Origin: Haloarcula sp. CBA1127 | Lineage (GTDB): Archaea; Halobacteriota; Halobacteria; Halobacteriales; Haloarculaceae | DNA length: 64,000 nucleotides | Reading direction: 5' to 3' | NCBI RefSeq assembly: GCF_001485575.1 | Contig: NZ_BCNB01000006.1 | Location: forward strand, 2,294,001 to 2,358,000 | In this document: positions 41,562 through 52,626 of the stretch, one piece after another | How positions within the stretch are numbered: the stretch's first letter is position 1 | How the letters are laid out: each line of letters begins with the position of its first letter | Notes under the pieces: model-generated | Database searches by the model: none | What the model was told of the DNA's origin: nothing | The model's input: the letters and a program-made list of their open reading frames with translations, nothing else | Program-made: the position numbers and the translations under genes

Positions 41562-43027
41562 CCCTCGCCCTCCATTGCCAGGTCGACACGCCGGCCAAGC
41601 GCTTCGTCGACGGCGTTGACGAGCGCGCGGCCCTTGTCAAGCGTCTCCTGATACTCGCTGTCTGGGTCCGAATCGTGGACGACGCCGGCACCGACGCGGA
41701 GGTGATACTCCTCGGCGTACCGGACCAGGGTCCTGATGACGATGTTCAGTGTCGCTCTGCCGTCGAAGCCGAACAGACCGATGGAGCCGGTGTACGGCCC
41801 CCGTCGGGTAGCCTCCACCTCGTCGATAATCTCCATCGTCCGGGGCTTGGGCGCACCGGTGATGGTGCCGCCAGGGAACACCGCAGCGATGGCGTCCTGC
41901 AGAGACGCGCCGTCGCGGAGCCGGCCCTCGACAACCGAGACGAGGTGCATCACTTCGGAGTAGCGGTCGACGCGGCGGTAATCCGACACCTCGACGCTCC
42001 CAAATTTGCTCACTTTCCCGAGGTCGTTGCGCTCCAGATCAACGAGCATCGCGTGTTCGGCCCGCTCCTTCTCGTCGTCGAGCAGGTCCGTTTCCAGTCG
42101 GTCGTCGGCCTCGGGCGTCTCGCCTCGCGGGCGGGTGCCGGCGATGGGTTCGGTCTCGATACGGTCGCCGTCGCGGTGCAAGAGGAGTTCCGGGCTGGCG
42201 CTGACGAGGTCGACGCCGGGGAACTCAAGCAGGGCGGAGTACGGTGCGGGGTTCACAGTTCGAAGCGCGTCGAAGGCCTCGACGGGATGGACTGCGGCGG
42301 GTGCGCGGAGGCGTTGGGAGACGTTCGCCTGGAACGTGTCGCCGTCGCGGATGTACTGCTTGACTGTCCGGACCCGGTCGGCGAATGACTCGCGCGTGCA
42401 ATCGCTTTCGAAGGTCGCTTCGTCGGCCTCGACCGGAGGGTCCCCGACGGCAGGGTCCCCCTGCACGGCCGCCCGTGCGAGGTCCAGCGCGTGTTGCTTT
42501 CCGAACTCGTATGCCAGTTCTGGCGTCTCAAAGTCGCCGACCCGCGGGCAGGCCGTCACGCGCAGCGTCACCGACTCACCGCGGGGTTCCTCCCAGGCGG
42601 CGAAGCGGTCGTAGCGAGCTATCTGGAGGTTCGGGAGCGCACGGTCGGCGTCGGCGCTGTCGGGCAGGGACTCCAGTTCCCGCGCCACGTCGTACGAGAG
42701 CCACCCGACGGCCCCGCAGGGATACGGCACGTCACAGTCACCGCGAACCAGTCGCTCGCCGTCAAGGAACTCTGTCAATGCGGCGAGGGTCCCGCCTGCT
42801 CTCGGGTCGACTTCGTGGAAGTCCGCCGGGGCTGTCCCGAAGTAGCCCCACCCAGACTGTCCACCGGTCGTCGCCAGATACACGCCGCCAGTTTCGTCGC
42901 GCGCCCGGCGATAGGCGAGAAACGGGTCATCAACGTTCACTCGAACCTCGACAGGGACACGCGCCGCTGCGGGCGCGCCGGCTGCGAGGTCGGTGAACGT
43001 CATCCGGTCGGTTTCGACCGATTGCAT
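41558..43027 (-). CDS. pabB: Aminodeoxychorismate synthase, component I
   Basis: 489 aa chorismate-binding enzyme. The C-terminal chorismate-binding domain has [29 protein letters not shown], and [17 protein letters not shown], the conserved catalytic block. The N-terminal domain is shorter than in TrpE. Lead gene of a fully overlapping pabB-pabA-pabC operon for 4-aminobenzoate. Anthranilate synthase activity cannot be excluded by sequence alone. Confidence 0.86.
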   Translation of the reverse strand: MQSVETDRMTFTDLAAGAPAAARVPVEVRVNVDDPFLAYRRARDETGGVYLATTGGQSGWGYFGTAPADFHEVDPRAGGTLAALTEFLDGERLVRGDCDVPYPCGAVGWLSYDVARELESLPDSADADRALPNLQIARYDRFAAWEEPRGESVTLRVTACPRVGDFETPELAYEFGKQHALDLARAAVQGDPAVGDPPVEADEATFESDCTRESFADRVRTVKQYIRDGDTFQANVSQRLRAPAAVHPVEAFDALRTVNPAPYSALLEFPGVDLVSASPELLLHRDGDRIETEPIAGTRPRGETPEADDRLETDLLDDEKERAEHAMLVDLERNDLGKVSKFGSVEVSDYRRVDRYSEVMHLVSVVEGRLRDGASLQDAIAAVFPGGTITGAPKPRTMEIIDEVEATRRGPYTGSIGLFGFDGRATLNIVIRTLVRYAEEYHLRVGAGVVHDSDPDSEYQETLDKGRALVNAVDEALGRRVDLAMEGEG

Positions 43028-43097
43028 TACCGAACGAAAACAGTGCGGCGACTAATTCCCTTGCGGTTCGGCGCAAAAAGATGGACTGCCAGCGGTC

Positions 43098-43697
43098 TCA
43101 GAAGTCCTCGGCCCGCTCTATCCAGCCCGAAACACGGCTCTCTGAGAGGTCGGTGTCCGCGGCGATGTCCGCTGCATCCGCAGCGGCCAGTTCGCCCACC
43201 GTCTCGATACCGATATCGGCGAGTCGGTCGGCGTAGGCGGGGCCGATGCCCTTGATGTCTGTGACGGGGGCAGTGCTTCCCTCGTCGTCGGTCTCAGCGG
43301 CGTCCTCGTCATCAGCCTCGGCCGGTTCCTCGTCAGTAGTGGCCGCCGAGTCGCTGGCTTCGTCGTCGGCCGCCGTTTCTGGCTCGGAGTCCATGGAAGA
43401 ATCATCGGCCGCAGATGTCGATTCGTCATCGGTGGTGGTCGGTGACGCGGCAGTCTCCGACTCGTCCGTGTGAGCAGATGTTGCACTCCCATCCCCTGAT
43501 TCAGTCCCGGCCCCGTCCGCGGTATCGGATGTGTGGGTCTCGGTAGTCGTCGCGGTGTTCGTCCCCTTCACAGCGTCTTCGTCTTCAGTAGAGGGCTCTC
43601 GCTCGACGGTCACGTCCACGTCGCGGTTAGTTCCCGACGTGGATGACCCAGTCCCGTCAAGCCCGAGGGCGGATTTCAATTTCTGAAGCAGACCCAT
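43098..43697 (-). CDS. Helix-hairpin-helix protein with long acidic linker
   Basis: 199 aa. A short basic amphipathic N-terminus (MGLLQKLKSALGLDG), then about 110 residues of Asp/Glu/Thr/Ser/Ala-rich disordered sequence, then a C-terminal HhH domain (VTDIKGIGPAYADRLADIGI, later LSESRVSGWIERAEDF) of the DUF4332/RuvA-like kind that binds DNA or mediates protein contacts. Its promoter is shared with no neighbour; aroE follows on the same strand upstream. Exact role unknown. Confidence 0.8.
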   Translation of the reverse strand: MGLLQKLKSALGLDGTGSSTSGTNRDVDVTVEREPSTEDEDAVKGTNTATTTETHTSDTADGAGTESGDGSATSAHTDESETAASPTTTDDESTSAADDSSMDSEPETAADDEASDSAATTDEEPAEADDEDAAETDDEGSTAPVTDIKGIGPAYADRLADIGIETVGELAAADAADIAADTDLSESRVSGWIERAEDF

Positions 43698-43747
43698 ACA
43701 TGGACGTATTTATCCCCCACACAAATCTCTTGCTGGTGACCGCTCCG

Positions 43748-44545
43748 CTACAGGTGGTCGCGCAACTGGTCGTTCATCCGGTCCACTGGCGCATCTTCGC
43801 CAGTCCAGCGTTCGAACGCTTCGACCCCCTGATACAGGAGCATCCACGCACCGTCGACTGTCGTTGCGCCCGCGGCCGCCGCGTCCTGTAGCAGACGGGT
43901 CTCGATTGGCGTGTACACCGCATCGAGCACCGCGAGGTCGCTGTGTAACGCGTCGGTGGGGACCGGCGTCTTGTCTTCCTCCATACCGACGCTGGTGCAG
44001 TTGACGAGGATGTCGGCATCCACAAGCAGGTCGGAGAGCGAGTCAAGCCCGTGGCCGGAGGCGTCCGGGACTTCATCGGCGAGCGCGTCGGCTTTAGACT
44101 CGGTCCGGTTCGCGATCCGCACCGACAGCCCCTTGTCGGCGAGCCCGAACGCAACCGCTCGCCCCGCACCGCCGGCCCCGACAACGACCGCCGTGCCCGA
44201 CAGCGACACACCGTGGTGGTCCAGCGCTCGGACCGCACCGACCGCGTCGGTGTTGTAGCCCGTCGGCGTCTCGCCGTCGAAGGCGACAGTGTTGACCGCG
44301 CCGATGCGTTCGGCGAGCGGCGCGGTGTCGACGGCGTCTAGGACATCCTGCTTGAACGGGATTGTGACGTTGAGGCCGTCAATTCCGAGCGTCTCTGCCG
44401 CTTCGATGGCTTCGGCACCAGCATCAGCTGGTGGTTCGAACGTGACGTAGCGTGCATCAAGTCCCAATGCCTCGTAGCCCGCCTCGTGCATCGGGGGCGA
44501 CAGCGAGTGCCCGACCGGGTTGCCGATGAGTCCGTAAACGTCCAT
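43748..44545 (-). CDS. aroE: Shikimate dehydrogenase
   Basis: Reduces 3-dehydroshikimate with NADPH. 265 aa: N-terminal substrate domain [20 protein letters not shown], catalytic Lys in [29 protein letters not shown], then the dinucleotide site [16 protein letters not shown] with NRTESK (Arg favours NADP). Start at MDVYGLIGN; a longer frame begins 12 codons upstream but lacks family support. Confidence 0.94.
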   Translation of the reverse strand: MDVYGLIGNPVGHSLSPPMHEAGYEALGLDARYVTFEPPADAGAEAIEAAETLGIDGLNVTIPFKQDVLDAVDTAPLAERIGAVNTVAFDGETPTGYNTDAVGAVRALDHHGVSLSGTAVVVGAGGAGRAVAFGLADKGLSVRIANRTESKADALADEVPDASGHGLDSLSDLLVDADILVNCTSVGMEEDKTPVPTDALHSDLAVLDAVYTPIETRLLQDAAAAGATTVDGAWMLLYQGVEAFERWTGEDAPVDRMNDQLRDHL

Positions 44546-44654
44546 ACCAACGCCAGCGCGCCCCGGTCGTATGAACGCCACGCTCTGTGGGAAGCACGGT
44601 CTGCAGCCGACACTTTCGCAAGCTTTTCAGCCAGACCCAGCCACACTTCCGACA

Positions 44655-46040
44655 GTGAGTCGTTTTCGCCATCCACTGATGCAAGTCGCAGTCGCGCTGG
44701 CCCTGACTGTCGGCTGGATTTACCTATTTATCTCCGGCATTGAGGTCGGGAACGTGACCACCGTCGCGGTCAGTGGGCTCGCCGTCCTCGGGGCGTCGTT
44801 CCTGCTGGCCTGGGGCGCTGAAACTGCAGAGAAAGACGTACCGAGGGCGTTCGCTATTGCCGTCCTCGCCATCCTCGCCGTGGCTCCAGAGTACGCCGTC
44901 GACGCACTGTACGCCTGGAACGCCGGGGCTGGTGGGGCGACGACGGAGGCCTGTCGCCAGTTCACGGCGGCAGAAATCGAGTCCGCGAGCGGGGGGCTCG
45001 CTCGCGCCTGTCACGACGCGAACCTCGCGATCGCGAACATGACCGGCGCGAATCGCATCCTTATCGGTATCGGCTGGGCGGGCATCGCTGTGTTCACCGT
45101 CTGGCGCGCCGCAAAGACACAGGACCCCGCAGTCACGAAACGCGACGGCTTCCTGAAAGACGCCGTCCAGCTGGACACCGACATCGCAACCGAGATTTCC
45201 TTCCTCTTTCTGGCGACGCTGTGGGCGTTTCTCGTCCCTCTTGGCGGCGGTATCGGTATCCTCGATACGCTGTTCCTGGTCGGCCTCTACGTCGCGTACA
45301 TCGGCCTCGTGCTCAAGTCCGACATCGAACACAGCGAGCACACTGTGGGCGTGCCAAAGTACTTCCAGGAGTGGTCGCTGCCGTGGCGGCCGCTCGTCGT
45401 CCTAGTGCTGTTTGGCTACTCTGGCGCGATGATATTCACTGCAGTCGAGCCGTTCGCCCACGGCCTCGAAGAGATCGGTGTCGCGAACGGCATCCCCGAG
45501 TTCTTCATGATCCAGTGGGTTGCTCCGCTGGCCAGTGAGTCACCCGAACTCATCGTCGTTGCCGTGCTGGTCAACAAGGCCCGGTCGACGGCCGGGTTCA
45601 ACGCCCTCATCTCCTCGAAACTCAATCAGTGGACGCTGCTCATCGGGACCATCGCGGTGGTGTACTCCATCGCGCTCGGCGGGTACGGCGTCCTGCCGTT
45701 CGACGCCAGACAGGGCGCGGAGATCTGGATTACGGCGGCCCAGTCCTTCTTTGCGCTCGCCATTCTGGTCAACTTCGAGATCAGTATCCGCGAAGCAATC
45801 GGGCTGTTCACGCTGTTCATCTCGCAGGTGATTCTGGAGTTCGCCATCATCAGGGACCTCATCGCTCTGCCGATATCGAGTCACGACCTTCTGCTGGCGT
45901 ATACAGGGCTGTACGTCGCCATCGGCGTGGGGCTGTTCGTCCAGCGCCGCGAGGCGCTGAAACACCTGTTCGGGCTGGCCGGTGACGCCGTCCGGTCCGC
46001 GATGGGTCGTGAACCGGTCCATCTGGAGAACGCCGATTGA
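44655..46040 (+). CDS. Sodium/calcium exchanger-family membrane protein
   Basis: 461 aa with about ten to eleven transmembrane helices. The two alpha repeats of the CaCA family are visible: APEYAVDALYAW...NMTGANRILIGIG and ASESPELIVVAVLVN with KLNQWTLLIGTIA. The acidic residues in the PEY and SPE motifs are the expected cation ligands. The start is ambiguous: GTG at 44655 is chosen; an ATG at 44679 or an earlier ATG at 44571 are alternatives. It overlaps the next gene by one base. Confidence 0.85.
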   Translation: MSRFRHPLMQVAVALALTVGWIYLFISGIEVGNVTTVAVSGLAVLGASFLLAWGAETAEKDVPRAFAIAVLAILAVAPEYAVDALYAWNAGAGGATTEACRQFTAAEIESASGGLARACHDANLAIANMTGANRILIGIGWAGIAVFTVWRAAKTQDPAVTKRDGFLKDAVQLDTDIATEISFLFLATLWAFLVPLGGGIGILDTLFLVGLYVAYIGLVLKSDIEHSEHTVGVPKYFQEWSLPWRPLVVLVLFGYSGAMIFTAVEPFAHGLEEIGVANGIPEFFMIQWVAPLASESPELIVVAVLVNKARSTAGFNALISSKLNQWTLLIGTIAVVYSIALGGYGVLPFDARQGAEIWITAAQSFFALAILVNFEISIREAIGLFTLFISQVILEFAIIRDLIALPISSHDLLLAYTGLYVAIGVGLFVQRREALKHLFGLAGDAVRSAMGREPVHLENAD

Positions 46041-47395
46041 TGCTTGGAATCGTTGTCTCACAGGCCGACGCAGCGTCAGTTCACATCGGCGAACACCTGC
46101 GTTCTCTGCGTGACTGGGAAACGAGCGTCGACGAAACGCGGCCCGACGACGAGGGCGGCGGTACGGTGTTCCGAACAGACAGCGTGGAACTCCGCGAGTT
46201 CGAGGCGTTACATCTGGACATCGAAAACGTCGCGGCAGCGTTCGACGACCCGGACCTGCTGGTGTTCGCCTCAAAACACGCCGGCGAGACGGACGAGCTC
46301 CTGACGGCTCACCATACCGGAAACTTCGGCGTCGCGGAGTACGGCGGCGAAGACGGGCAGTTCGCCCGAGCCTGTCCCGGTGCTCACAAGAGCGTGGTTT
46401 CGGCGCTCCAGCGCCACGCTCCGCCGAACTACGAAGTCGGGATGGAGTGTACGCACCACGGCCCGACAGAAGTCGGCGTTCCGTCGATGTTCGTTGAGGT
46501 CGGCAGTGCGGAGCCACAGTGGGAGGACCCCGACGCCGCCGAGGCCGCTGCCAAAGCGATACTTGACCTCGCCGACGAACCGGCTGACAGGCCACGAGAG
46601 AACGGGACGCGCCGCCACCTCCTCGGCGTCGGCGGCGGCCACTACGCCCCGCGATTCGAGCGAGTTGTTCGTGAGACGGACTGGGCAGTCGGCCACATCG
46701 CCGCCAACTGGTCGCTGGACGCGCTGGCGGAGTGGGCCGACAGCGACAAGGAGCGCGACACAGTGCTCGACCGCGCCTTCCGGGCCAGCGCGGCCGACTA
46801 CGCCCTCATGGAGGGTGACCGGCCGGATCTTGAGGCAGCTATCGAGTCGTTGGGCTACCGCGTCGTCAGTGAGACGTTCGTTCAGGAAACAACCGGTGTC
46901 GACCTTGGCCTCGTCGAGGCGCTAGAAGACGCTGTCAGGCCAGTCGACGAGGGCCTTCGATTCGGAGCGCTTGCACCCGGATACGACGGCGAGTGGACCG
47001 TACTCGACCTCCCGAAAGAACTTATCTCGGACGTGCGCGGCATCGATAGTGCGGCATTGCGTGAGACTATCGACCGCCAGTCTATCGCGTACGCGACTGA
47101 GCAAAACGGGACCGTGCTCACCGGACCGATTGTCTGTCCGGCGACGACGGATCTGGAAGCGGTCGTCGACCCGCTCGTCGAAATTCTCGAACGACGCTTC
47201 GACAGCGTCGAGCGAAACGCGGACGAACTCATCGCCCGCGAGACAGCGTTCGATCCGGACCTCGCGCGAACTGCTGACATCCCCGAGGGACCGAAGTTCG
47301 GGAAACTCGCCTCTGGCGAATCAGTCGAAATCGACGGCGAAGAAATCGACCCGGAGCGGTTCCATCGCGAGCGTATACGTCGATATACGCTGTGA
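46040..47395 (+). CDS. dtdA: D-aminoacyl-tRNA deacylase, archaeal DtdA/GEK1 type
   Basis: Removes D-amino acids wrongly charged on tRNA. 451 aa: MLGIVVSQADAASVHIGEHL, the core FASKHAG, TGNFG, ECTHHGPTEVGVPSMFVEVG, and GVGGGHYAPRF metal-site motifs of the GEK1 family. A C-terminal extension of about 170 residues beyond the core follows (from about residue 280), longer than in plant or Pyrococcus proteins; haloarchaeal members may share it. ATG at 46040 overlaps the exchanger stop. Confidence 0.9.
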   Translation: MLGIVVSQADAASVHIGEHLRSLRDWETSVDETRPDDEGGGTVFRTDSVELREFEALHLDIENVAAAFDDPDLLVFASKHAGETDELLTAHHTGNFGVAEYGGEDGQFARACPGAHKSVVSALQRHAPPNYEVGMECTHHGPTEVGVPSMFVEVGSAEPQWEDPDAAEAAAKAILDLADEPADRPRENGTRRHLLGVGGGHYAPRFERVVRETDWAVGHIAANWSLDALAEWADSDKERDTVLDRAFRASAADYALMEGDRPDLEAAIESLGYRVVSETFVQETTGVDLGLVEALEDAVRPVDEGLRFGALAPGYDGEWTVLDLPKELISDVRGIDSAALRETIDRQSIAYATEQNGTVLTGPIVCPATTDLEAVVDPLVEILERRFDSVERNADELIARETAFDPDLARTADIPEGPKFGKLASGESVEIDGEEIDPERFHRERIRRYTL

Positions 47396-47461
47396 ACACT
47401 GGCGCGTTAGCCGCCAAAGCTGGCACTCAACACGTCAGACGGGCGTCAGACACAGGGGGAA

Positions 47462-47472
47462 AACTAATAACT
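47462..47472 (+). promoter_or_regulatory. TATA-like box of ftsZ1
   Basis: AACTAATAACT centred about 32 bp before the ftsZ1 ATG. A second AT-rich TTTAAATT lies directly before the ATG. Confidence 0.45.
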
Positions 47473-47498
47473 ATTCGTCTGCAAGGACGCTTTAAATT

Positions 47499-48659
47499 AT
47501 GGATTCGATAATTGACGACGCTATCGACGAGGCAGAACAAGACGGGGAGGACGCGGCTGGCGGCACTGTCGACGAAACGACATCGACGCCGTCACAGGAC
47601 ATGTCCACATCGGGGACGATGTCCGACGAGGAACTGGCAAGCGTCGTCAAAGACCTAGAGACGAAGATTACGGTCGTCGGCTGTGGTGGCGCTGGCGGAA
47701 ACACGGTCACCCGGATGATGGAGGAGGGCATCCACGGGGCCAAACTCGTCGCCGCAAACACCGACGCACAGCACCTCGCCGACGAGGTGGCCGCCGACAC
47801 CAAAATTCTCATCGGCCGCAAGCGTACCGGTGGCCGCGGCGCGGGCTCTGTCCCGAAAATCGGCGAGGAGGCCGCACAAGAAGATATCGAGGACATCCAG
47901 CAGTCTATCGACGGGTCGGATATGGTGTTCGTCACCGCCGGTCTCGGCGGCGGCACCGGCACCGGCGCAGCCCCGGTCGTCGCACAGGCCGCGCAGGAAG
48001 CCGGCGCACTCACTATCTCTATCGTCACGATTCCGTTTACCGCGGAGGGTGAACGCCGCCGTGCCAACGCTGACGCTGGCCTCGAACGACTCCGTTCCGT
48101 TTCCGATACGGTCATTGTCGTCCCGAACGACCGTCTGCTGGACTACGCGCCGTCGATGCCGCTGCAGGACGCGTTCAAGATCTGTGACCGCGTGCTGATG
48201 CGCTCGGTCAAAGGCATGACCGAACTGATTACCAAACCCGGCCTCGTCAACGTGGACTTCGCCGACGTTCGGACCATTATGGAGAACGGCGGCGTCGCGA
48301 TGATCGGGCTGGGCGAATCCGACTCCGAGAACAAGGCGCAGGACTCTATCCGCTCGGCACTCCGCTCTCCGCTGCTTGACGTGGAGTTCGACGGCGCGAA
48401 CTCCGCGCTCGTCAACGTCGTCGGTGGCCCCGACATGAGCATCGAGGAAGCCGAGGGCGTCGTCGAGGAAATCTACGATCGTATCGACCCCGACGCTCGT
48501 ATCATCTGGGGCGCGTCGGTCAACAACGAGTTCGAGGGCAAGATGGAGACGATGATCGTCGTCACCGGCGTCGAGAGCCCACAAATCTACGGCCAGAGTG
48601 AGGCCGAACAGGAGAAGGCCGCCCAGCAACTCGGCGAAGACATCGACTACGTCGACTAA
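47499..48659 (+). CDS. ftsZ1: Cell division GTPase FtsZ1
   Basis: 386 aa tubulin-fold GTPase of the division ring. The GTP motif [26 protein letters not shown] at the N-terminal Rossmann start, and the T7 synergy loop [12 protein letters not shown] are intact. An acidic tail of about 45 residues precedes the core. Haloarchaea have FtsZ1 and FtsZ2; FtsZ1 is the one next to secE-nusG, as I recall from Haloferax. Here a chemosensory pair separates it from secE. Confidence 0.93.
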   Translation: MDSIIDDAIDEAEQDGEDAAGGTVDETTSTPSQDMSTSGTMSDEELASVVKDLETKITVVGCGGAGGNTVTRMMEEGIHGAKLVAANTDAQHLADEVAADTKILIGRKRTGGRGAGSVPKIGEEAAQEDIEDIQQSIDGSDMVFVTAGLGGGTGTGAAPVVAQAAQEAGALTISIVTIPFTAEGERRRANADAGLERLRSVSDTVIVVPNDRLLDYAPSMPLQDAFKICDRVLMRSVKGMTELITKPGLVNVDFADVRTIMENGGVAMIGLGESDSENKAQDSIRSALRSPLLDVEFDGANSALVNVVGGPDMSIEEAEGVVEEIYDRIDPDARIIWGASVNNEFEGKMETMIVVTGVESPQIYGQSEAEQEKAAQQLGEDIDYVD

Positions 48660-48673
48660 ACTACCCCGTCGTC

Positions 48674-48692
48674 TCAGTTTTCTGTTTCTCCG
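48674..48692 (+). terminator. T-rich terminator after ftsZ1
   Basis: CAGTTTTCTGTTTCTCC begins about 15 bp after the ftsZ1 stop, typical of archaeal T-tract termination. Confidence 0.45.
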
Positions 48693-48757
48693 TAACTACC
48701 GTTATATACCGCACTACCTACATTTTACTATCATAAATGATATTCTCGCCGAAAAGC

Positions 48758-48764
48758 GTTTATC
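48758..48764 (+). promoter_or_regulatory. TATA box of the binding lipoprotein/transducer operon
   Basis: TTTATCC centred 26 bp before the ATG at 48787, so the lipoprotein-transducer pair has its own leaderless promoter, separate from ftsZ1. Confidence 0.6.
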
Positions 48765-48786
48765 CAGAAATTCAGACTGTTTGTCC

Positions 48787-50025
48787 ATGTACTCAGATTC
48801 GAGGCGTGGCGTTCTCAAAAAATGTATTGCAGCTGGGAGCTTGGGGCTCTCGTCTGGCTGCCTTGGTACCCTGAGTGGGAGCGGTGACACTGTGCAGTTT
48901 GGTGCGCTCCTCCCACTCAGTGGTGCGCTCGCTCCGCTCGGGCAACACGGCAAGCGAATGGTCGAGCAGGCAGTGAGCGACGTCAACGCGGCCGGTGGTA
49001 TCGGCGGTACCGACGTCGAAGTGACCATCCTCGATACCGAAGCCAGCGCCGAAACTGCTGTCGAGCAGTACCGGACGCTTGTCGACCGTGGTGTCATCGG
49101 CTTCGTCGGTGGTCTCGTCAGTGACGCGTCGCTCGCTCTCGCACCGGAGGCAGCCAGCGACGAGATCATGGAGGTCAGCCCCGCCAGTACTGCCCCGCAA
49201 CTATCGTCGGCCGGCCAAGCCAACGGGCGGAAGTACTTCGGCAGAACGGTGCCAAGCGACGGGACGCAAGCAGTCGTGATGGCGAAGGCCGTCGACGACT
49301 CGCTGTACATCGACGCGGACTCCGTCGCGTTACTGAGTATCGACAACTCGTTCGGTGCTGGACTGGCAGACGCACAGCGTGAGGCACTGGACGCTGAGAT
49401 CGTCGCCGACGTTCGGTACGACCCGGGGTCGGAATCGTTCGACGACACGCTCGGGGACGTGTTTCAGAACGACCCTGATGCCGTCAGCTTCACCAGCGTC
49501 TCCGGTCAGGAACGCGGTATCCTTGATGCGTACAGCCAGTCGGAGTACGACGTTCCATGGGTGTTGTCCGCGGGGATGTTCGGCGGCGACCTCCCGTCGT
49601 ACTACGAAGGGTTCTACAGCGCGTCGCTGTCCTCTGCGCGAACGCAGGCCTACTTCGAACTCGTCCGCCGACTCCCGGATATCGACCAGCCCAGAGCGTA
49701 CTCGGTCAATGCCTACGATGCGCTGTTTTTGATGGCGTGTGCCGCCGAACAGGCCGGTGAAGCCAGCGGTCCGGCAATCGCCGAGACCATTCAATCGGTT
49801 TCCGGCGGGTCTGGGCACACTGTTTCAGTCGGTGACTTCGGTCGTGTTCGGTCACTCACTGACGCAGGCCGAGCAGTGAACTACCAGGGTGCGTCCGGAA
49901 GCGTCGACCTGACAGCGAACCTCGAACCGCTGAGTTCGTACCTGATCGAACGGGTCAATAATGGGTCAGTCGAGTCGCTGGAGCTATTGCAGTCACGGTT
50001 CTTCCAGTCGGGAGGGAATCAATGA
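48787..50025 (+). CDS. Tat-exported ligand-binding lipoprotein (Leu/Ile/Val-binding type)
   Basis: 412 aa. The signal has SRRGVLKKC (twin Arg 6-7) and the lipobox LSSGC with Cys25, so it is exported folded and lipid-anchored. The rest is a type I periplasmic-binding fold: [51 protein letters not shown]. No transporter genes are nearby. It overlaps the transducer gene by 4 bp, the same layout as Halobacterium basB-basT and cosB-cosT, so it probably presents an amino acid or similar ligand to the transducer. Confidence 0.88.
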   Translation: MYSDSRRGVLKKCIAAGSLGLSSGCLGTLSGSGDTVQFGALLPLSGALAPLGQHGKRMVEQAVSDVNAAGGIGGTDVEVTILDTEASAETAVEQYRTLVDRGVIGFVGGLVSDASLALAPEAASDEIMEVSPASTAPQLSSAGQANGRKYFGRTVPSDGTQAVVMAKAVDDSLYIDADSVALLSIDNSFGAGLADAQREALDAEIVADVRYDPGSESFDDTLGDVFQNDPDAVSFTSVSGQERGILDAYSQSEYDVPWVLSAGMFGGDLPSYYEGFYSASLSSARTQAYFELVRRLPDIDQPRAYSVNAYDALFLMACAAEQAGEASGPAIAETIQSVSGGSGHTVSVGDFGRVRSLTDAGRAVNYQGASGSVDLTANLEPLSSYLIERVNNGSVESLELLQSRFFQSGGNQ

Positions 50026-52475
50026 GTTCGCTCCCGAATCGGATGATGCAGGCGACGGAGCGTGCGCTCCCTGACGTTATTCGGCGGCGGTACGCGGCGA
50101 AGTTCGGCGTCCTGTTGCTCGGCGTGGTCGTCGTGCTGGCGCTCGGCGGCGCGGCCATCCACCTCGACACGGGGTCGCTGGTCGAGTCACAGACCGAGGA
50201 GCAGATTCTCGGTGTCGCAGAGTCCCAGTCGAGTTCCGTTTCGAGTTGGGTCTCGAACAAGCAATCTACGACGTCGTTCCTTGCGTCGTCTATCGGTGAC
50301 CGGTCCGAATCAACCTCGGATACAGACCACCAGCGGTGGCTCGAACAGAAGCTCATTGGGCTCCCGGGAGATGTCCGGGCGCTTCATTACGTCGACGCTG
50401 CTGACGGCACAGTCACCGCCAGCACCGACGACGAACTGAACGGCGTCGCACTGAGCGACGTTGACGACCCGTGGACCGACGCGAGTGGGGCAGTCGTCTC
50501 ATCAGGACCAACGGGCACGTCCGAAGCGTACCAGAGCGGGAACGAATCGGTCATCGCGTTCGTCCAGCCCGTCTCCGGCAGCGACGAATACGTCGTGCTG
50601 ACGGCGTCACTTGAGGCGCGCTCCCACGAATTCACGTCACCGTTTGCGACCGGCGACGTGAAGGTCGTCGGGTCAAACGGGCAGATCATCCTCGACAACC
50701 GGAAAAGCTCGATTCTCGAAGAGTACGCGGCAACCGGGGATGCGACCGATACGAGCGTCGAAGCAGCCCTGAACGGCGAAACCGGCTACAAGTCCGTCTC
50801 CGCCAGAACGGGCATGGAAGACGGGCAGTACGTGATGGCGTACACGCCGGTGACCGGCACTGAGTGGGCGTTGCTGTACCACGTGCCCCAGGACCGCGCG
50901 TTCGCCCTGCAGTCGGCTGTTTCACAAAATATCGCGCTCTTGGTGGCGCTTGCCGTCGGGGCACTGTTCGTCGTCGGCGTGACAATCGGGCGCGGAACCG
51001 CAAACGCACTCTCCCGCGTGGCCGAAAGCGCCGAAGACATCGCCGCCGGTGATATCAATAGCACCCTCCCGGAGACTACGCGCGTCGACGAGATGGGACA
51101 GTTGTACGACTCATTCGCGTCGATGCAGGCGTACCTGACGACCGCCGCGGACCAGGCTGACGCGCTCGCCGAAAAGCGGTTCGACGACCCGGCACTCGAC
51201 GAGAGCATCCCCGGCGAGTTCGGCGCGGCGCTGGAGGAGATGGGCGAGGATATCCAGACGTTGATTACCGACGTTGAAGCCGCGAGGGACGAGGCGGAGG
51301 CGGCAAAAGAAGACGCCGAGTCGATGGCGTCTGCCCTCGAAGCGAAGGCAGCCGAGTTCAGCAACGTGATGGACAAGTCGGCGGCCGGGGACCTCACCCA
51401 GCGGATGGCCACCGACAGCGACTACGACGCGATGGTCGATATCGCGGAGAGTTTCAACGAGATGATCGCGGAACTCGAACGAACGGTCAACCGCATCGAA
51501 GGGTTCGCCGGCACTGTCGACAGCTCGACAGAGACGATCTCCGCGAGCGCACAGGAAGTGCGGTCGGCCAGCGAGTCGGTGAGCGAGTCGGTGCAACAGA
51601 TCGCTGAGGGCGCTGACGAGCAAAACCGGAACATCCAGCAGGTGAGCGACGAGATGACCGACCTGTCGGCGACTGTTGAGGAAATCACCTCATCCACCGA
51701 CGAAGTCGCGTCGAAGTCCCAGCAGGCCGTCAACGACGGCGAATCCGGCCGCGAATACGCCGAGCAGGCCGCCGCCGAAATCGAGGCGCTCGAACGGAAG
51801 TCCACCGAGGCAATCGAACAGGTGGAGTCCCTTGCGGAGGAGATGGAGCGCATCGGCGAGGTCACGACGCTCATCGACGACATCGCGGAACAGACGAACA
51901 TGCTCGCGCTCAACGCGAACATCGAAGCCGCTCGGGCCGGTGAGGCAGGCGAAGGGTTCGCTGTCGTGGCCCGCGAAATCAAGACGCTCGCCGAGGAAAC
52001 CCAGGAAGCGACGACTGACATCGAGTCGATGATCGACGACATTCGGTCCCGGACGGATACCACCGTCGAGGATATGCAGGAGATGGGCGAAAGCGTCGAC
52101 ACCGGGAAAGAGACGGTCGAAAACACGACCGACGCGCTGACCAGTATCGTCCAGCAGGTCAACGAAGCCAACGACGGCGTGCAGGCTATCAGCGACGCGA
52201 CCGACGAACAGGCAGCTTCGATGGAAGAAGTCGTCTCGATGGCCGAGGAAGTCGGCTCGATCAGCGAGGAGACATCCGCAGAAGCCGAGAACGTTGCCGC
52301 GTCCGCCGAGGAACAGACAGCGTCGATTACGGAGGTCACCGAGAAGATACAGTCGCTCTCCAGTCAGGCGACCGACCTCAAGGACCTCATCGACCAGTTC
52401 GAAACCAGCGATGCCGATGGCAGTAGTGAACTGGGGTCACACGGGTCGGACGGAACCGCGCTGACTGACGACTGA
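50022..52475 (+). CDS. Methyl-accepting chemotaxis transducer (Htr)
   Basis: 817 aa. TM1 at about residues 27-48, a large extracellular Cache-like sensor (about 50-300, [38 protein letters not shown]), TM2 at about 303-325, HAMP (about 326-378, [20 protein letters not shown]), a second HAMP-like helical segment, then the cytoplasmic signalling coiled coil. The hairpin tip [20 protein letters not shown] is canonical for CheA/CheW binding. Glu/Gln-rich methylation helices flank it. Partner of the lipoprotein encoded upstream. Confidence 0.93.
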   Translation: MSSLPNRMMQATERALPDVIRRRYAAKFGVLLLGVVVVLALGGAAIHLDTGSLVESQTEEQILGVAESQSSSVSSWVSNKQSTTSFLASSIGDRSESTSDTDHQRWLEQKLIGLPGDVRALHYVDAADGTVTASTDDELNGVALSDVDDPWTDASGAVVSSGPTGTSEAYQSGNESVIAFVQPVSGSDEYVVLTASLEARSHEFTSPFATGDVKVVGSNGQIILDNRKSSILEEYAATGDATDTSVEAALNGETGYKSVSARTGMEDGQYVMAYTPVTGTEWALLYHVPQDRAFALQSAVSQNIALLVALAVGALFVVGVTIGRGTANALSRVAESAEDIAAGDINSTLPETTRVDEMGQLYDSFASMQAYLTTAADQADALAEKRFDDPALDESIPGEFGAALEEMGEDIQTLITDVEAARDEAEAAKEDAESMASALEAKAAEFSNVMDKSAAGDLTQRMATDSDYDAMVDIAESFNEMIAELERTVNRIEGFAGTVDSSTETISASAQEVRSASESVSESVQQIAEGADEQNRNIQQVSDEMTDLSATVEEITSSTDEVASKSQQAVNDGESGREYAEQAAAEIEALERKSTEAIEQVESLAEEMERIGEVTTLIDDIAEQTNMLALNANIEAARAGEAGEGFAVVAREIKTLAEETQEATTDIESMIDDIRSRTDTTVEDMQEMGESVDTGKETVENTTDALTSIVQQVNEANDGVQAISDATDEQAASMEEVVSMAEEVGSISEETSAEAENVAASAEEQTASITEVTEKIQSLSSQATDLKDLIDQFETSDADGSSELGSHGSDGTALTDD

Positions 52476-52521
52476 CTGAACGGGTTCAGAACGCCCGTTC
52501 CGATTATCGATCCGTTCTGTC

Positions 52522-52537
52522 GGCTACTCTTTTAATC
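52522..52537 (+). terminator. T-rich terminator after the transducer gene
   Basis: CTACTCTTTTAATC about 50 bp after the stop, before the secE promoter. Confidence 0.35.
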
Positions 52538-52592
52538 TGCGGTTATACCCAGCGCACTCTGTGAGAGGTGCGGACTCGTCGCCGCGCACCAC

Positions 52593-52598
52593 AATATA
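52593..52598 (+). promoter_or_regulatory. TATA box of secE-nusG
   Basis: AATATA centred about 31 bp before the secE ATG, showing that secE-nusG does not depend on the inserted genes. Confidence 0.5.
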
Positions 52599-52626
52599 GA
52601 AAAGCCACCAGTGGGTACGACCCGCT

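Noticed and set aside
39934..43027. Reading of the operon as anthranilate synthase (trpE-trpG) with a branched-chain aminotransferase
   Set aside because: Motifs alone cannot separate TrpE/TrpG from PabB/PabA, but the tightly coupled third gene fits aminodeoxychorismate lyase and no other trp gene is present.
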